Of a stretch of DNA of 64,000 nt, positions 34,215-44,494 are shown one piece after another (the first letter of the stretch is position 1; each line of letters starts with the position of its first letter). The position numbers and the translations under genes were made by a program. Location of the stretch: assembly GCF_900142655.1 (NCBI RefSeq), contig NZ_FRBQ01000006.1:79271-143270 (forward strand), in the 5' to 3' direction. Below the pieces are notes generated by a model. It saw only the letters and a program-made list of their open reading frames with translations. It searched no databases and was not told the DNA's origin. The stretch comes from Phytopseudomonas punonensis. Lineage in GTDB: Bacteria > Pseudomonadota > Gammaproteobacteria > Pseudomonadales > Pseudomonadaceae.

Positions 34215-36848
34215 TTAGTCGGCCAGCGGTGCGAAGAGGGCCTGCAGGTCGTCTTCGCTGAGTTGCCAGCTGCTCTGGCTGCCACCTTCTTCGAGCAGGC
34301 CATGGGCCAGGTTGGCCTTGGCCTGCTGCAGTTGCTGAATCTTTTCTTCCACGCTGCCGCGGGCGATCAGTTTGTAGACGAACACCGGTTTGTCCTGGCC
34401 GATCCGGTAGGCACGGTCGCTGGCCTGGGCTTCGGCTGCCGGGTTCCACCAGGGATCGAAGTGGATCACTGTGTCGGCAGCCGTCAGGTTCAGCCCGGAG
34501 CCGCCGGCCTTGAGGCTGATCAGAAAGACCGGAAATTGCCCGGCCTGGAATTGCTCCACGGGCGTGCGCCGATCGCGGGTGCTGCCGGTGAGCTTGGCGT
34601 AGCCGATGCTGCGTGCCTGCAATTCGCTCTCGATCAACGCCAGCATCGAGGTGAACTGGGAAAACAGCAGCACGCGGCGGCCTTCGCCAACCAGCGCTTC
34701 GAGCATATCGAGGAGGCTGCTGAGCTTGCCGGAGTCATTACTGGTGAGTTCGGCCGGTGTGTCGTCGAGCAGGCGCAGGTCGCAGCACACCTGACGTAAA
34801 CGCAGCAGCGCTTCGAGGATCACGATCTGGCTGCGCGCCAGGCCCTGGCGGGTGATTTCCTCGCGCACCTTGCGGTCCATGGCCAGGCGCAAAATTTCAT
34901 AGCGGTCGCGTTGCGCCGGGGTCAGTTCTACCCACTGGGTGATTTCGGTCTTGGGCGGCAGCTCGCGGGCGACCTGCTCCTTCTTGCGGCGCAGCACGAA
35001 GGGTTTGATGCGCCCGCGCAGGTGCGCCAGGCGCTGCTCGCTGCCGTGTTTTTCGATGGGCGTGCGGTAGTCGCGGGTGAAGCGTTTGGAGTCGCCGAGC
35101 CAGCCGGGCATCAGGAAGTTGAACAGCGACCACAGCTCGCCCAGGTTGTTTTCCAGCGGCGTACCACTCAGGCACAGTCGCTGGCGGGCGATGATCTGCC
35201 CGGCAGCGAGGGTGGCCTTGCTGCGTGGATTCTTGATGCTCTGGGCTTCGTCGAGAATCAGCAGGTGGAAGCGCTGCGCGGTCAGCGCCTTGAGGTCGCG
35301 TGGCAGCAGGGCATAGGTGGTGAGCACGATGTCGTGCTCGGTGATCAGCTTGAACCCGCTGCGCCGCTTGCTGCCATGCAGGGCCAGCACCTTGAGGGTG
35401 GGCGCGAAGCGCGCGGCTTCGTCCTGCCAGTTGGGAATCAGGCTGGTGGGCATGACGATCAGGGCCGGCTGCTGCAGGCGCCCGTTCTGCTTCTCCAGCA
35501 GGATGTGCGCCAGGGTCTGCAGAGTCTTGCCCAGGCCCATGTCGTCGGCCAGCACGCCGCCGACTTCCAGCTCGCCCAGCGCCTGCATCCAGCCGAGGCC
35601 CTGCAGCTGGTAAGGGCGCAGCTGTGCGTTTAGGGCATCGGGGGCGCTCACGTCTTGTTGCGTGGTGTATTGCAGGCGCCTGGCGAAGTCGCGTAGTTCT
35701 ACGCCGCCTTTCCAGTTCAGCGCCGGGCCTTGCTGCAGGGTATTCAGGCGCGCGGCATCGGCACGTGCCAGGCGCACGCGTGTGCCAATCTCTTCAGCAT
35801 CACCGATGAACAGCTCGCCCAGTGCGGCCAGCAGCGGCTTGAGCCGCGCATAGGGCAGGGCGACGCGATGTTGGCTATGCGGCAGGCTGACCAGCAGCAG
35901 CTCTTCATCCTGGCGCTGCGCCAGAGCATCGCCGGAAAGCAGCCAGGGCGAGCGGCGGATGGCCTGCAGCAGCACTGGTAGCAGGCTGATGCGCTGGCCT
36001 TCCACCTCGATGCCAAGCTCCAGGTCGAACCAGCCCTGTTCAGGCACCTCATCGACGTCGGCGTACCAATCGTCGATCTCGGCCAGGTTGTAATGGAAGT
36101 CGGGCTGGATTTCGATGCGCCAGCCTTCCTCGCGCAGCGCCGGGATCTGCTGCTGCATGAACGTCAGCCAGGCCGCATCACCCTGCAACTCGAAATGCTC
36201 GCCAGGGTGCTGGGCGAGGGCTTCGCTTTGCCTCAGGGCGATGCGCAGGCCGCCATCTTCCAAACGGCGGCGCAGTTCGGCTTCACGCGCTGCGTCGCGG
36301 ATGATGCGCAACTGCTGGTTTGGGCCAAGGCGGATCAGCAGATCCTTGGCCGTCTTGCCGACCGCCGTGTGGCCCCTGTAATCGAACGCCAAAGCAGCTC
36401 GGTGCTGGGTTTGCTCGAGCATGCGGCCCTTGCGCGCATCGAAGTGCACGCGTACGTGGCTGCCCAGAGTCAGCACCGGCAGTGGGCGCACGTCTTCCAG
36501 CCGTGTTTCGTCCACCGGTTTTTCGGTGACGATCAAGGTGCCCAGGTCATCACCGACGCGCTGGCGCGCCTCAAGCGTGAGCAGAGCAGCCGCCACATGC
36601 TTGCAGTTGAAGCCCACCGGGCAGCTGCAATGGCCGGTCACGCCCCAGCCTTTGCCGTAGGCATGCAAGGTGATGCGCTGCTGATAGGGGCGCTCGCCGC
36701 TGCCCAGGCAACTGGCGAGCAGGCTGTGATCCTTGAGGCTGAGCAGGCGGCTCAGGCCACGGTTGGCGTAATCCTGGCCACGACGCAGCGCGCCGTCCTC
36801 GAAGTCGCCGCGCCAGTCGGCCTGCTGCAGGTGCAGGATATCGGGCAT
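34215..36848 (-). CDS. SNF2-family DNA/RNA helicase with SWIM zinc finger
   Basis: The 877-residue protein starts with a SWIM finger (CSCPVGFNCKHVAAALLTL near residues 75-95). A central bacterial SNF2-associated region follows, then the SNF2 ATPase with DDMGLGKTLQTLAH (Walker A), LDEAQSIKN (motif II) and LSGTPLENN (motif III). The helicase C domain has GSGLNLTAADTVIHFDPWWNP. It probably remodels nucleoprotein complexes with ATP. The exact role in Pseudomonas is not established. Confidence 0.9.
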   Translation of the reverse strand: MPDILHLQQADWRGDFEDGALRRGQDYANRGLSRLLSLKDHSLLASCLGSGERPYQQRITLHAYGKGWGVTGHCSCPVGFNCKHVAAALLTLEARQRVGDDLGTLIVTEKPVDETRLEDVRPLPVLTLGSHVRVHFDARKGRMLEQTQHRAALAFDYRGHTAVGKTAKDLLIRLGPNQQLRIIRDAAREAELRRRLEDGGLRIALRQSEALAQHPGEHFELQGDAAWLTFMQQQIPALREEGWRIEIQPDFHYNLAEIDDWYADVDEVPEQGWFDLELGIEVEGQRISLLPVLLQAIRRSPWLLSGDALAQRQDEELLLVSLPHSQHRVALPYARLKPLLAALGELFIGDAEEIGTRVRLARADAARLNTLQQGPALNWKGGVELRDFARRLQYTTQQDVSAPDALNAQLRPYQLQGLGWMQALGELEVGGVLADDMGLGKTLQTLAHILLEKQNGRLQQPALIVMPTSLIPNWQDEAARFAPTLKVLALHGSKRRSGFKLITEHDIVLTTYALLPRDLKALTAQRFHLLILDEAQSIKNPRSKATLAAGQIIARQRLCLSGTPLENNLGELWSLFNFLMPGWLGDSKRFTRDYRTPIEKHGSEQRLAHLRGRIKPFVLRRKKEQVARELPPKTEITQWVELTPAQRDRYEILRLAMDRKVREEITRQGLARSQIVILEALLRLRQVCCDLRLLDDTPAELTSNDSGKLSSLLDMLEALVGEGRRVLLFSQFTSMLALIESELQARSIGYAKLTGSTRDRRTPVEQFQAGQFPVFLISLKAGGSGLNLTAADTVIHFDPWWNPAAEAQASDRAYRIGQDKPVFVYKLIARGSVEEKIQQLQQAKANLAHGLLEEGGSQSSWQLSEDDLQALFAPLAD

Positions 36849-36960
36849 CAGGCGTGTTCTCTGCAGTCTGGGGCAAGGTTTGGCATGGCAGGATGGAAAC
36901 GATGGAAAGCCGCCGATGGTCTCACAGCTCGCCCGCGAATGGCAGCACTGCGCCGGCCGT

Positions 36961-37200
36961 TCAGACGCCGTCGGTTTCGGTTTTCAGGGCGCCGCGAATG
37001 TTCATCGCACCCAGACACAGCTGCAGCACGATCAGCGCATAAGCGTGGCTATAAAGCCCCCAGACTATCCACAGCAGGTTGCTTGCCATGAACACCCAGA
37101 AGCCCAGGTTGCGACGGCGCCGTTGTTTGGACGCGACCAGCCAGGCCGCGACGACGGTGATCAGCATGGCTGGCCATTGCAGCCAGTCGAGGTACTCCAT
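36961..37200 (-). CDS. small integral membrane protein
   Basis: The 79-residue protein has two or three helices (WPAMLITVVAAWLVAS, GFWVFMASNLLWIVWGLY, YALIVLQLCLGAMNIRGAL). The NLLWIVWG and NIRG motifs recall PnuC/YgjV-like or half-size sugar-transporter folds, but the length is short and no function is assigned. Confidence 0.65.
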   Translation of the reverse strand: MEYLDWLQWPAMLITVVAAWLVASKQRRRRNLGFWVFMASNLLWIVWGLYSHAYALIVLQLCLGAMNIRGALKTETDGV

Positions 37201-37266
37201 GAATGCATCCGTTAACTGAGGGTGACCTCAGTAGCGACCGGCGCAGTGCCGCGTGCGTTCGACCTT

Positions 37267-38679
37267 TCAGACCGGGGCGTTCTCGCGCTGCGCCTTGTCG
37301 GCGTACATCTCGGCATCGGCCATGCGCAGCAGCTCGCTGGCGGTGGTGCCGTCTTCGGGGGCGATGGCGATACCGATACTGATACCGACCTGCAGGGTTT
37401 GCCCGTTGTAGGCGATGGGCTCGCCGAGCTCGTCCTCGATGCGCTGCCCGAGCCGAATGGCGGCGGCTCTGTCCAGCCCCGGCAGCAGCGCGGCGAACTC
37501 GTCGCCGCCCAGGCGGGCCGGCATGTCGATGCTGCGTAGCAGGCCACGCAGACGGCTGGCGCTGACCTTGAGCACTTCATCGCCTGCGGCGTGGCCGTAG
37601 CGATCATTGATCTGCTTGAAGTGGTCGAGGTCGATCATCATCAGCGCGAACGACGCCGTGCGGCTTTTGGCCAGCGCACTGGCGACGCTGTGATCGAACA
37701 CGCGGCGGTTCGGCAGCTCGGTCAGAGGGTCCTGATGGGCCAAGGTGTTGAGCGGCCGCAGCAGATGCCGGCCGATCAGCACTACTACCAGCGCCGAGAA
37801 CACCAGGCTGGCCAGCAGCAGATAGCGCTGAAAACGCTCGATACGCTCGTAGGCAGCCATGTTCTGGCCCAGTGATTTGCCGGCAATCAGCAGTACCTCG
37901 CTGGCCTCCTGAACATTGAGGCGGTTCAGCGCCACCGAGCGCATCAGGTATTCGTCGCTGTCGTCCTGCAGCGTCCACATGGCGCCATCGACCAGCGCCG
38001 CCGGGTTACTCAGCAAACGCTCGAAGCTGCTGTGCAGGGTATTGCCATGCAGCTGCCAGGCACCGTTCTGCCCGCGGGACAGAAACACCAGGTCGGTGTC
38101 GGTGACCTGCTTGAGCGACTCTGCCAACTCGTCGTCGATGGCGAAGCCCAGGGTCAGCTCGGCCTGTGGCGTCGGCATGTTCACCACGCTGTGAATGAGC
38201 TGGTAAAGCACGCCGCTTTGGCTACGCAGCAGGGTGACCGGTTGCGCCTCGGGGTTGGTCGATAGCGCGGCGGCTTTGAGCAGCGGCGCAATGTCGGCTT
38301 GTTGCAGTTCTTTGGGCACGCTGGCGATCAACTGTCGATCCAGGGTGTTGAGCAGCGCGAAGTCGGCCTTCAGCCGCCTGCCGTGGTTGAGCAGCATGGA
38401 TTCGATGGTCGAGCGCTCGCCGGTGGCGATGGCTTCCTTGAGGCCGTAGTCAGAGGCCAGCACGGCAGCGCCCTGGGCCAGTTGCCGCTGGCGCAGCTCG
38501 AGCAATTCGTCGACCACCTGGGTGGTGGTGTGCAGGCTATTGCTGATGGTTTCTTCGACGATATTGCGATTGGTGCGAGTGCTGACCAGGTAGATGACCA
38601 CCTGCACGGTCAGCAACGCCACGAGCAACACCACGATGATGCGTCGCTCCTGGGTTTTGATGTGCCGGCTGCTTCTCAT
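37267..38679 (-). CDS. membrane-bound diguanylate cyclase
   Basis: The 470-residue protein has an N-terminal transmembrane helix (about 14-32). A periplasmic sensor region of roughly 240 residues follows, then a second helix (about 286-305) and a GGDEF domain with DPLTELPNRR, the active-site LGGDEFAAL and an inhibitory I-site RSID five residues before it. It should make cyclic di-GMP and show product inhibition. The ligand sensed is unknown. Confidence 0.92.
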   Translation of the reverse strand: MRSSRHIKTQERRIIVVLLVALLTVQVVIYLVSTRTNRNIVEETISNSLHTTTQVVDELLELRQRQLAQGAAVLASDYGLKEAIATGERSTIESMLLNHGRRLKADFALLNTLDRQLIASVPKELQQADIAPLLKAAALSTNPEAQPVTLLRSQSGVLYQLIHSVVNMPTPQAELTLGFAIDDELAESLKQVTDTDLVFLSRGQNGAWQLHGNTLHSSFERLLSNPAALVDGAMWTLQDDSDEYLMRSVALNRLNVQEASEVLLIAGKSLGQNMAAYERIERFQRYLLLASLVFSALVVVLIGRHLLRPLNTLAHQDPLTELPNRRVFDHSVASALAKSRTASFALMMIDLDHFKQINDRYGHAAGDEVLKVSASRLRGLLRSIDMPARLGGDEFAALLPGLDRAAAIRLGQRIEDELGEPIAYNGQTLQVGISIGIAIAPEDGTTASELLRMADAEMYADKAQRENAPV

Positions 38680-38743
38680 CGGTTCTCCAGTCAGGTTTGG
38701 TTACCGAGTGTAGAGCGACGTTTTGCCGGCAAGTGCCCCATGA

Positions 38744-39130
38744 TCAGGATGCGCGTTTGAAAATTCGCTCTGAGAACAGCATCTGAGCGAATACTGGATA
38801 GGCCAAGTAATGAAGGATGAAGATCAGCACGCCCATGGGGCTGGGCTCGTCCTGCAGGCTCATCATGGCCAGCAGGCCGGCATACAGCAGCGCGAGCATG
38901 CCGCCATACAGCCACACCAGGCGGCGCCGTTCACCGCGCGTTGGCGGGCGGCGCTGTTGCCAGGCGAACAGCAGTGCCATCAGCGCCGCAATGCTGGCGG
39001 CGATCACCAGCGTGGCGAGCACGCCGCCGAGTTTGACGAAGCTGCGCAGCAGCAGGTTGAGTACCACAGCCACCACCACGCCGACGAGGGCGTAGCGAAG
39101 CATGGCTACGGGCTGAGAAGAGGGCGGCAT
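38744..39130 (-). CDS. four-helix membrane protein of unknown function
   Basis: The 128-residue protein has about four hydrophobic segments (YALVGVVVAVVLNLLL, GVLATLVIAASIAALMALLFA, LVWLYGGMLALLYAGLLAMM, GVLIFILHYLAYPVFAQMLF). No family is recognised. It lies between the diguanylate cyclase and SDR genes, all on the minus strand. Confidence 0.65.
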   Translation of the reverse strand: MPPSSQPVAMLRYALVGVVVAVVLNLLLRSFVKLGGVLATLVIAASIAALMALLFAWQQRRPPTRGERRRLVWLYGGMLALLYAGLLAMMSLQDEPSPMGVLIFILHYLAYPVFAQMLFSERIFKRAS

Positions 39131-39187
39131 GGTGGTGCAACTCGGCGGTGGCTGTAGAGCTTGGAGTCTCGCCTCTGACGCAGGGTT

Positions 39188-40018
39188 CTACAAGTTGCGG
39201 TGCAGGCCGAAGCGCCGGCTCAGTATCCGGTCGAGCAGCGCGCCGGGGAGTAGGGCGGCGAGCAGCGGCAGTGCGCGGCTACCGTTGCCGAGGCGCACTA
39301 TGCGCGGGCGCTTGGCACCTGCGACGGCCGCGTAGACGTTGCGGGCTACATGGCTGGCAGGCGTCGGGTTGTCCTGGGAGGCGGTGGCGCGGGCGCGGAT
39401 GCCGTCACGCATCGGCCACCACGGGGAACGTTCACCGATCAACTGTTCTGCCTGTTGACTGGCATGGGCGCCAAAGCTCGATTCGATTGCACCCGGTTGC
39501 ACTTCCATCACCCCTACACCGAACGGCGCTAGCTCAAGCCGCAGGGCGTCGCTAAGCGCATGCACGGAGGCCTTCGAGGCGCAGTAGGCGCCGGCAAACG
39601 GGGTGACTAAAACAGCCGAGACGCTGCCGATATTGATCACCAGCCCCTTGTTCTGGCGCAGCAGGGGAAACAGTGCACGGGTCACGTTGAGCAGAGAGAA
39701 CACGTTGGTTTCGAACTGCTTGCGCAGCGCTTCGGCGCCACCGTCGAGCAGCGGGCCCATAGCGCCGTAGCCGGCATTGTTGATCAGCACGTCCAGGCCA
39801 CCGATACGCTCCTTGAGTTGCGTCGCCAACTGCTCGACGCCCGCCTCGTCGTTCACGTCCAGTTGCACGGCGTTGAAGCCGGCATCACTCAGGCGCGCCA
39901 CGTCTTCACTTTTACGGGCGCTCGCCCAGACCTGATAGCCATGCTGTGCAAAGGTATCGGCCAGCGCTCGACCGATACCGCTGGAGCAGCCAGTGATCAG
40001 AACCGTGGGTTGGCTCAT
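39188..40018 (-). CDS. SDR-family oxidoreductase
   Basis: The 276-residue classical short-chain dehydrogenase has TGCSSGIG, INNAGYG, the catalytic Ser in IGSVSA and YCASK. The extended C-terminal part (ILSRRFGLHRNL) is typical of retinol-dehydrogenase-like members. AAGGATTACCC precedes the ATG. The substrate is unknown. Confidence 0.87.
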   Translation of the reverse strand: MSQPTVLITGCSSGIGRALADTFAQHGYQVWASARKSEDVARLSDAGFNAVQLDVNDEAGVEQLATQLKERIGGLDVLINNAGYGAMGPLLDGGAEALRKQFETNVFSLLNVTRALFPLLRQNKGLVINIGSVSAVLVTPFAGAYCASKASVHALSDALRLELAPFGVGVMEVQPGAIESSFGAHASQQAEQLIGERSPWWPMRDGIRARATASQDNPTPASHVARNVYAAVAGAKRPRIVRLGNGSRALPLLAALLPGALLDRILSRRFGLHRNL

Positions 40019-40061
40019 GGGTAATCCTTATGATTGTTCTCTGCTGGATTGAAGGGCGGGC

Positions 40062-40526
40062 TTAGCGGCTAAAGGTGCCCTGCAGCTGTTCGGCGCGGAA
40101 TTCCAGGGTGCTGGCGCGGTAGCCGCTACGCAGGGTAGGCAGCGGCATGCAGCTTTGCCAGTCAGCGCCCGGCAACAGTTCACCTGGGCCGCTGTAGCGT
40201 GGCGCTTCGAACAGCCCCTGCGCCAGGTTGACACTGTCACCCGGCCGGTAAGCGGTAACCTGCCAGCGCAGTTCCTGCATCGCAGCCTCACTGCCGTTAT
40301 GCAGGTGCAGGCTCAGTGGGCGATCAGCGGGGCAACTGTCAGGCGCGTAACTCAGGCGCAACTCAAGGTGCGCCAGGTAGCGATTTTCGCGGCTTTCCTG
40401 CCACAGCACCCAGCTCGCCACCAGGCCCAGACCAAGCAGGGCGGCAAGTGAGATGGGGAGAGCTTTGGCCGGGTAGCGGATCAGCAGGATGAACCAGCTG
40501 AGAACCAGAATCGCGCCGAAAATCAT
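40062..40526 (-). CDS. membrane-anchored protein of unknown function
   Basis: The 154-residue protein has two N-terminal hydrophobic segments (ILVLSWFILLI, ALPISLAALLGLGLVASWVLW). A soluble beta-rich part with two cysteines (DSCPADRPLSLHLHNGS, WQSCMPLPTL) follows, a likely periplasmic immunoglobulin-like fold. No family is named with confidence. Confidence 0.65.
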   Translation of the reverse strand: MIFGAILVLSWFILLIRYPAKALPISLAALLGLGLVASWVLWQESRENRYLAHLELRLSYAPDSCPADRPLSLHLHNGSEAAMQELRWQVTAYRPGDSVNLAQGLFEAPRYSGPGELLPGADWQSCMPLPTLRSGYRASTLEFRAEQLQGTFSR

Positions 40527-40618
40527 GGCTGGGCCTTGAACGTCGAATGTTCGCCAATCCTACACAAGGGCGGATGTATCGGCACGTGCGCAGGGGTTGG
40601 CGGATGTTTCTGCAGTGC

Positions 40619-41398
40619 TTACTCCGGCGCGTGGTCGCGCAGGAACACCAGCTTGTTGGCGGTCGAGTCCTTTGCCGAGAAGCGGTAGCCCTGATCGTCG
40701 AAATCCTTGAGGTGCTGCGGATCTGTCACGCGTTCCTTGATAACGTGGCGGGCCATCAGGCCGCGGGCTTTCTTGGCGTAGAAACTGATGATTTTGTACT
40801 GGCCATTCTTCAGGTCCTTGAACTCGGTATCGATGATGCGCGCCTTGAGCACCTTACGTTGCACCGCGCCGAAGTATTCGTTGGACGCCAGGTTGAGCAG
40901 CACGTCGTCGCCCTGGGCCTGCAGCGCCTCGTTCAGCCACTCGCTGATGTGCTCGCCCCAGAACGCGTAGAGGTCCTTGCCGCGGGCATTGGCCAGCTTG
41001 GTGCCCATCTCCAAGCGGTAAGGCATCATCAGGTCGAGCGGGCGCAGCAGACCATACAGGCCGGAGAGCATGCGCAGGTGCTGCTGGGCGAAGTCGAAAT
41101 CGGCTTCCTTGAAGCTTTCCGCGTCGAGGCCGGTGTACACGTCGCCCTTGAAGGCCAGCAGCGCCTGCTTGGCGTTTTGCAGGGTGAACTCGGGCGTCCA
41201 GCTGCCGAAACGCGCGGCATTGAGGCCAGCGAGCTTGTCGGACAGGTGCATCAACTCGGCGATCTGTGCTGGCGAGAAATCACGCAGCTGTGAGACCAAC
41301 TCCTGGGAGTGGTCGAGAAATTCGGGTTGGGTGAAGCGCGACGTCACCGGCGCGGTGTCGTAATCGAGGGTCTTGGCGGGTGAAATCACCATCAGCAT
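40619..41398 (-). CDS. yaaA: peroxide stress protein YaaA
   Basis: The 259-residue UPF0246 protein has the N-terminal [32 protein letters not shown] and [17 protein letters not shown]. In E. coli YaaA lowers free iron and protects DNA during hydrogen peroxide stress. It is a single gene divergent from the PhoH-like gene. Confidence 0.93.
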   Translation of the reverse strand: MLMVISPAKTLDYDTAPVTSRFTQPEFLDHSQELVSQLRDFSPAQIAELMHLSDKLAGLNAARFGSWTPEFTLQNAKQALLAFKGDVYTGLDAESFKEADFDFAQQHLRMLSGLYGLLRPLDLMMPYRLEMGTKLANARGKDLYAFWGEHISEWLNEALQAQGDDVLLNLASNEYFGAVQRKVLKARIIDTEFKDLKNGQYKIISFYAKKARGLMARHVIKERVTDPQHLKDFDDQGYRFSAKDSTANKLVFLRDHAPE

Positions 41399-41796
41399 GA
41401 GTCGTCTCCTTCGGCGGAACGGCGATTCTAGCCGATTCGATCAGCACCGCGGGGCGCTGGGAACGAGGATATGGCAGAGGCTGACTTATGACTCTAGTGG
41501 CGCTTGGGCGTGGCTGCCAAGGTCATTCGTCAACCTGAAAAATAAAAATAAAAAAACTGAAAAGATCGTTTGCCTGTCACATTTTTTGGAGTATCAACGA
41601 ACTGTGATTTGCAGCGAACCGAGCATGATGATCGGCCCGCGCAGACCACGCTTTGAAAGACCGCCGAACCCTGCAGACAGGTGGCGGCCCTCGGCCCTCA
41701 TTCGTTTGCATCTCCCCTCACCGGGGAGTCGGTGGCCCTGTGTGGCGGAGCGCCGTCCCGGCATTCCGTCGCTGGATCCGACAAAAGGTGACGAGT
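41399..41796. other. intergenic region between divergent yaaA and PIN-PhoH genes
   Basis: I see no gene in these 398 bases. They contain an A-rich tract (41540-41565) and presumably both promoters. The coding-like frame from 41653 is only the upstream extension of the PhoH frame. Confidence 0.45.
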
Positions 41797-43188
41797 ATGG
41801 ATGACCACGGACGCATCAAGCCCACCGCCCCAACCTTGTACGCCCTCGACACCAATGTCCTGATTCACGATCCCAACGCGTTGCTCAATTTCCAGGAACA
41901 CCATGTCGCCATCCCGATGACGGTGCTGGAGGAACTCGACAAGCTGAAAACTGGCAAGCAGGGCGTCGCTGCCGAATGCCGCCAGGCGATCCGCCTGATC
42001 GACAAGATTCTCGATGGCGCCACGCCCGAGGAGGTCGAGCACGGTGTACCGATTCAGCGTGACAAGAGCGGCCCCTGTGGCTTCCTGTCGATTCTCATGA
42101 GCAAGAGTGCGGCGCCGGTTACCTGGCTGCCGGAAGACCTCAACGACAACAAGATCATCAACCAGCTGGTCGAGCTCAAGTCGCGGCGCCCGGGCACCTC
42201 CGTGGTGCTGGTGACCAAAGACATCAACATGCGCCTGAAGGCCCGTGGTTGTGGCCTGGATTCCGAGGATTACCACACCGACCAGCTGGTCGACGATGTG
42301 TCCCTGTTGTCCAAGGGATACCACGACGTCGAAGGCTCCTTCTGGGATCGCGTCGCCAAGGTCGATACCCGTCAGGGCCATGGGCGCACCTGGCACCGCG
42401 TGCAGCTCAGCGAAGATCTGCCGGCGGTGAACGTCAACGAATTCATCATCGACGAGCAAGGCTTCGTCGGTTGGGTCAAGGAAGTGGATGGTCACGAGCT
42501 GCTGATTCTCGACCTGCATCAGGAGCCGCTGCTGCACCAGGAAGCCTGGGGGCTCAAACCGCGAGACATCCACCAGGCGCTGGCGCTCTACGCACTGCTC
42601 GATCCGGATATCCACTTGGTCAACCTGACCGGTGCCGCCGGCTCCGGCAAAACCATTCTGGCGCTGGCAGCAGCCATCGAGCAGACCATGGTCAGCAAGC
42701 GCTATCGGCGCATCATCGCTACGCGCTCGGTGCAGGGGCTGGATCAGGAAATCGGCTTCTTGCCGGGTACCGAAGCGGAGAAGATGGAGCCGTGGCTGGG
42801 CGCCATCACCGACAACCTCGAAGCCCTGCACATGGACGACGAAAATACCCACGGCAGTGTCGACTACATCCTGCAAAAGGTGCCGTTGCAGTTCAAATCG
42901 CTGAACTACATTCGCGGGCGCAGCTTCCAGCAGAGCCTGATCCTCATCGACGAATGCCAGAACCTCACCCCGCACCAGATGAAGACCATCATCACCCGCG
43001 CCGGTAATGGCTCCAAAGTGATCTGCCTGGGCAACCTGGCGCAGATCGACACCCCGTACCTGTCAGCGCCCAGTTCGGGCCTGACCTACCTCACCGAGCG
43101 CTTCAAGGGCTTCGAACACGGCGTGCATATCACCCTGCAGGGTGTACCACGCTCGATCCTTGCCGAGTACGCGGAAAGCCACATGTAG
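41797..43188 (+). CDS. PIN-domain and PhoH-like ATPase fusion (PhoH2-type)
   Basis: The 463-residue protein has an N-terminal PIN nuclease domain (YALDTNVLIHDPNAL, with further acidic residues in LEELDKLK and VTKDINMRLKA). A C-terminal PhoH ATPase has GAAGSGKTILALAAA (Walker A) and LILIDECQNLTPHQMK (Walker B). PhoH2 proteins act as sequence-specific RNA helicase/RNases in other bacteria. ATG 41797 follows AAAAGGTGACGAGT and was preferred over 41653. Confidence 0.92.
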   Translation: MDDHGRIKPTAPTLYALDTNVLIHDPNALLNFQEHHVAIPMTVLEELDKLKTGKQGVAAECRQAIRLIDKILDGATPEEVEHGVPIQRDKSGPCGFLSILMSKSAAPVTWLPEDLNDNKIINQLVELKSRRPGTSVVLVTKDINMRLKARGCGLDSEDYHTDQLVDDVSLLSKGYHDVEGSFWDRVAKVDTRQGHGRTWHRVQLSEDLPAVNVNEFIIDEQGFVGWVKEVDGHELLILDLHQEPLLHQEAWGLKPRDIHQALALYALLDPDIHLVNLTGAAGSGKTILALAAAIEQTMVSKRYRRIIATRSVQGLDQEIGFLPGTEAEKMEPWLGAITDNLEALHMDDENTHGSVDYILQKVPLQFKSLNYIRGRSFQQSLILIDECQNLTPHQMKTIITRAGNGSKVICLGNLAQIDTPYLSAPSSGLTYLTERFKGFEHGVHITLQGVPRSILAEYAESHM

Positions 43189-43298
43189 CAACCTGCCCGG
43201 AGCCGCCTGGCGGCTCCGGGCATTCATTGTGATAGCCGCGGTTTGCAGGGGCCGGTGCGGGGCCTACAATCGCCAGGTTTTCTACTTGGAGATTGCCC

Positions 43299-43778
43299 GT
43301 GCTGACCCATCTCGACTCTCAAGGGCGCGCCAATATGGTCGACGTCAGCGACAAGGCGCAGACCGTTCGCGAAGCGGTGGCCGAAGCGCGCGTTCGCATG
43401 CTGCCCACCACGTTACAGATGATCGTCGAGGGCGAACACCCAAAAGGCGACGTATTTGCCGTGGCACGTATCGCCGGTATTCAGGCTGCGAAAAAAACCT
43501 CTGATCTGATCCCCCTCTGCCATCCGCTGATGCTCACCAGCGTCAAGGTCGAGCTGCAGGCTGACGGTAGCGATGCCGTGCTGATTCGCGCGCGCTGCAA
43601 ACTCACCGGGCAGACCGGCGTGGAAATGGAAGCGCTGACCGCTGCCAGCGTTGCTGCACTAACGATCTACGACATGTGTAAGGCCGTGGATCGCGGCATG
43701 GTCATCGAGCAGGTGCGCCTGCTGGAAAAGGTTGGCGGCAAGAGTGGTCATTTCTTGGCAGACGAGGGCGAGCGATGA
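43299..43778 (+). CDS. moaC: cyclic pyranopterin monophosphate synthase
   Basis: The 159-residue protein has (M)[38 protein letters not shown] and [22 protein letters not shown]. With MoaA it makes the first molybdenum cofactor precursor. The start is GTG 43299, which follows TTGGAG and matches the family N-terminus; the TTG at 43293 is less likely. It is followed by moaD with a 4-base overlap. Confidence 0.95.
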   Translation: MLTHLDSQGRANMVDVSDKAQTVREAVAEARVRMLPTTLQMIVEGEHPKGDVFAVARIAGIQAAKKTSDLIPLCHPLMLTSVKVELQADGSDAVLIRARCKLTGQTGVEMEALTAASVAALTIYDMCKAVDRGMVIEQVRLLEKVGGKSGHFLADEGER

Positions 43779-44017
43779 TCCGCGTGCAGTACTTTGCCCG
43801 CTACCGCGAAACCCTCGGGCTGGACTCCGAAGAGTTGCCAGCCGGCTTCGCCACCCTTGATGAGCTGCGCCAGCACCTGCTGGCCCGTGGCGGCGTTTGG
43901 GAGGTGCTCGCCGAGCGCGGGCTGATGTGTGCCCGCAATGAAGAACTGTGCGCGTTGAGCGAACCGCTGGTTGATGGCGATGCGGTAGCGTTCTTCCCCA
44001 CGGTCACCGGAGGCTGA
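43775..44017 (+). CDS. moaD: molybdopterin synthase sulfur-carrier subunit
   Basis: This ubiquitin-fold protein of 80 residues ends FFPTVTGG, the C-terminal Gly-Gly that is thiocarboxylated. ATGA overlap with moaC and one base before moaE indicate co-translation. Confidence 0.95.
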   Translation: MIRVQYFARYRETLGLDSEELPAGFATLDELRQHLLARGGVWEVLAERGLMCARNEELCALSEPLVDGDAVAFFPTVTGG

Positions 44018-44018
44018 G

Positions 44019-44480
44019 ATGGGTATTCGCGTACAGCAGGCCGTGTTCGATCCGGGGCAGGAGACCAATGCCGTGCATGCCGCCAATACCGGCGTCGGTG
44101 CGGTGGCGTGCTTCGTCGGCTACGTGCGCGATTTCAATGACGGGCAGGACGTGGCGGGGATGTTTCTCGAGCATTTTCCTGGGATGACCGAAAAGGCCTT
44201 GGCCGGAATTGAAACCCAGGCGCGCGCGCGATGGCCGCTGCTTGGCGTCGAGGTGATTCATCGCGTAGGGCGGCTGGAGCCGGGCGAGCCGATTGTCTTC
44301 GTCGGCGTGGCCAGCGCTCACCGGCAGGCTGCCTTTCAGGCCTGCGAGTTCATCATGGATTACCTGAAGACCCGCGCGCCGTTTTGGAAAAAGGAAGACA
44401 CCGCGGGCGGCCCGCGCTGGGTCGAAGGCCGCGAGAGCGACCAGACCGCTGCACAGCGCTGGCAAACCGAGGCGGACTGA
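44019..44480 (+). CDS. moaE: molybdopterin synthase catalytic subunit
   Basis: The 153-residue protein has GAVACFVGYVRDFN, VIHRVGRLEPGEPIVFVGVASAHRQAAF and the catalytic-lysine segment MDYLKTRAPFWKKE. It inserts sulfur from MoaD into cyclic pyranopterin. It is last in moaCDE; moaA and moaB are not in the window. Confidence 0.95.
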   Translation: MGIRVQQAVFDPGQETNAVHAANTGVGAVACFVGYVRDFNDGQDVAGMFLEHFPGMTEKALAGIETQARARWPLLGVEVIHRVGRLEPGEPIVFVGVASAHRQAAFQACEFIMDYLKTRAPFWKKEDTAGGPRWVEGRESDQTAAQRWQTEAD

Positions 44481-44494
44481 GCGGCAGCGCCGGC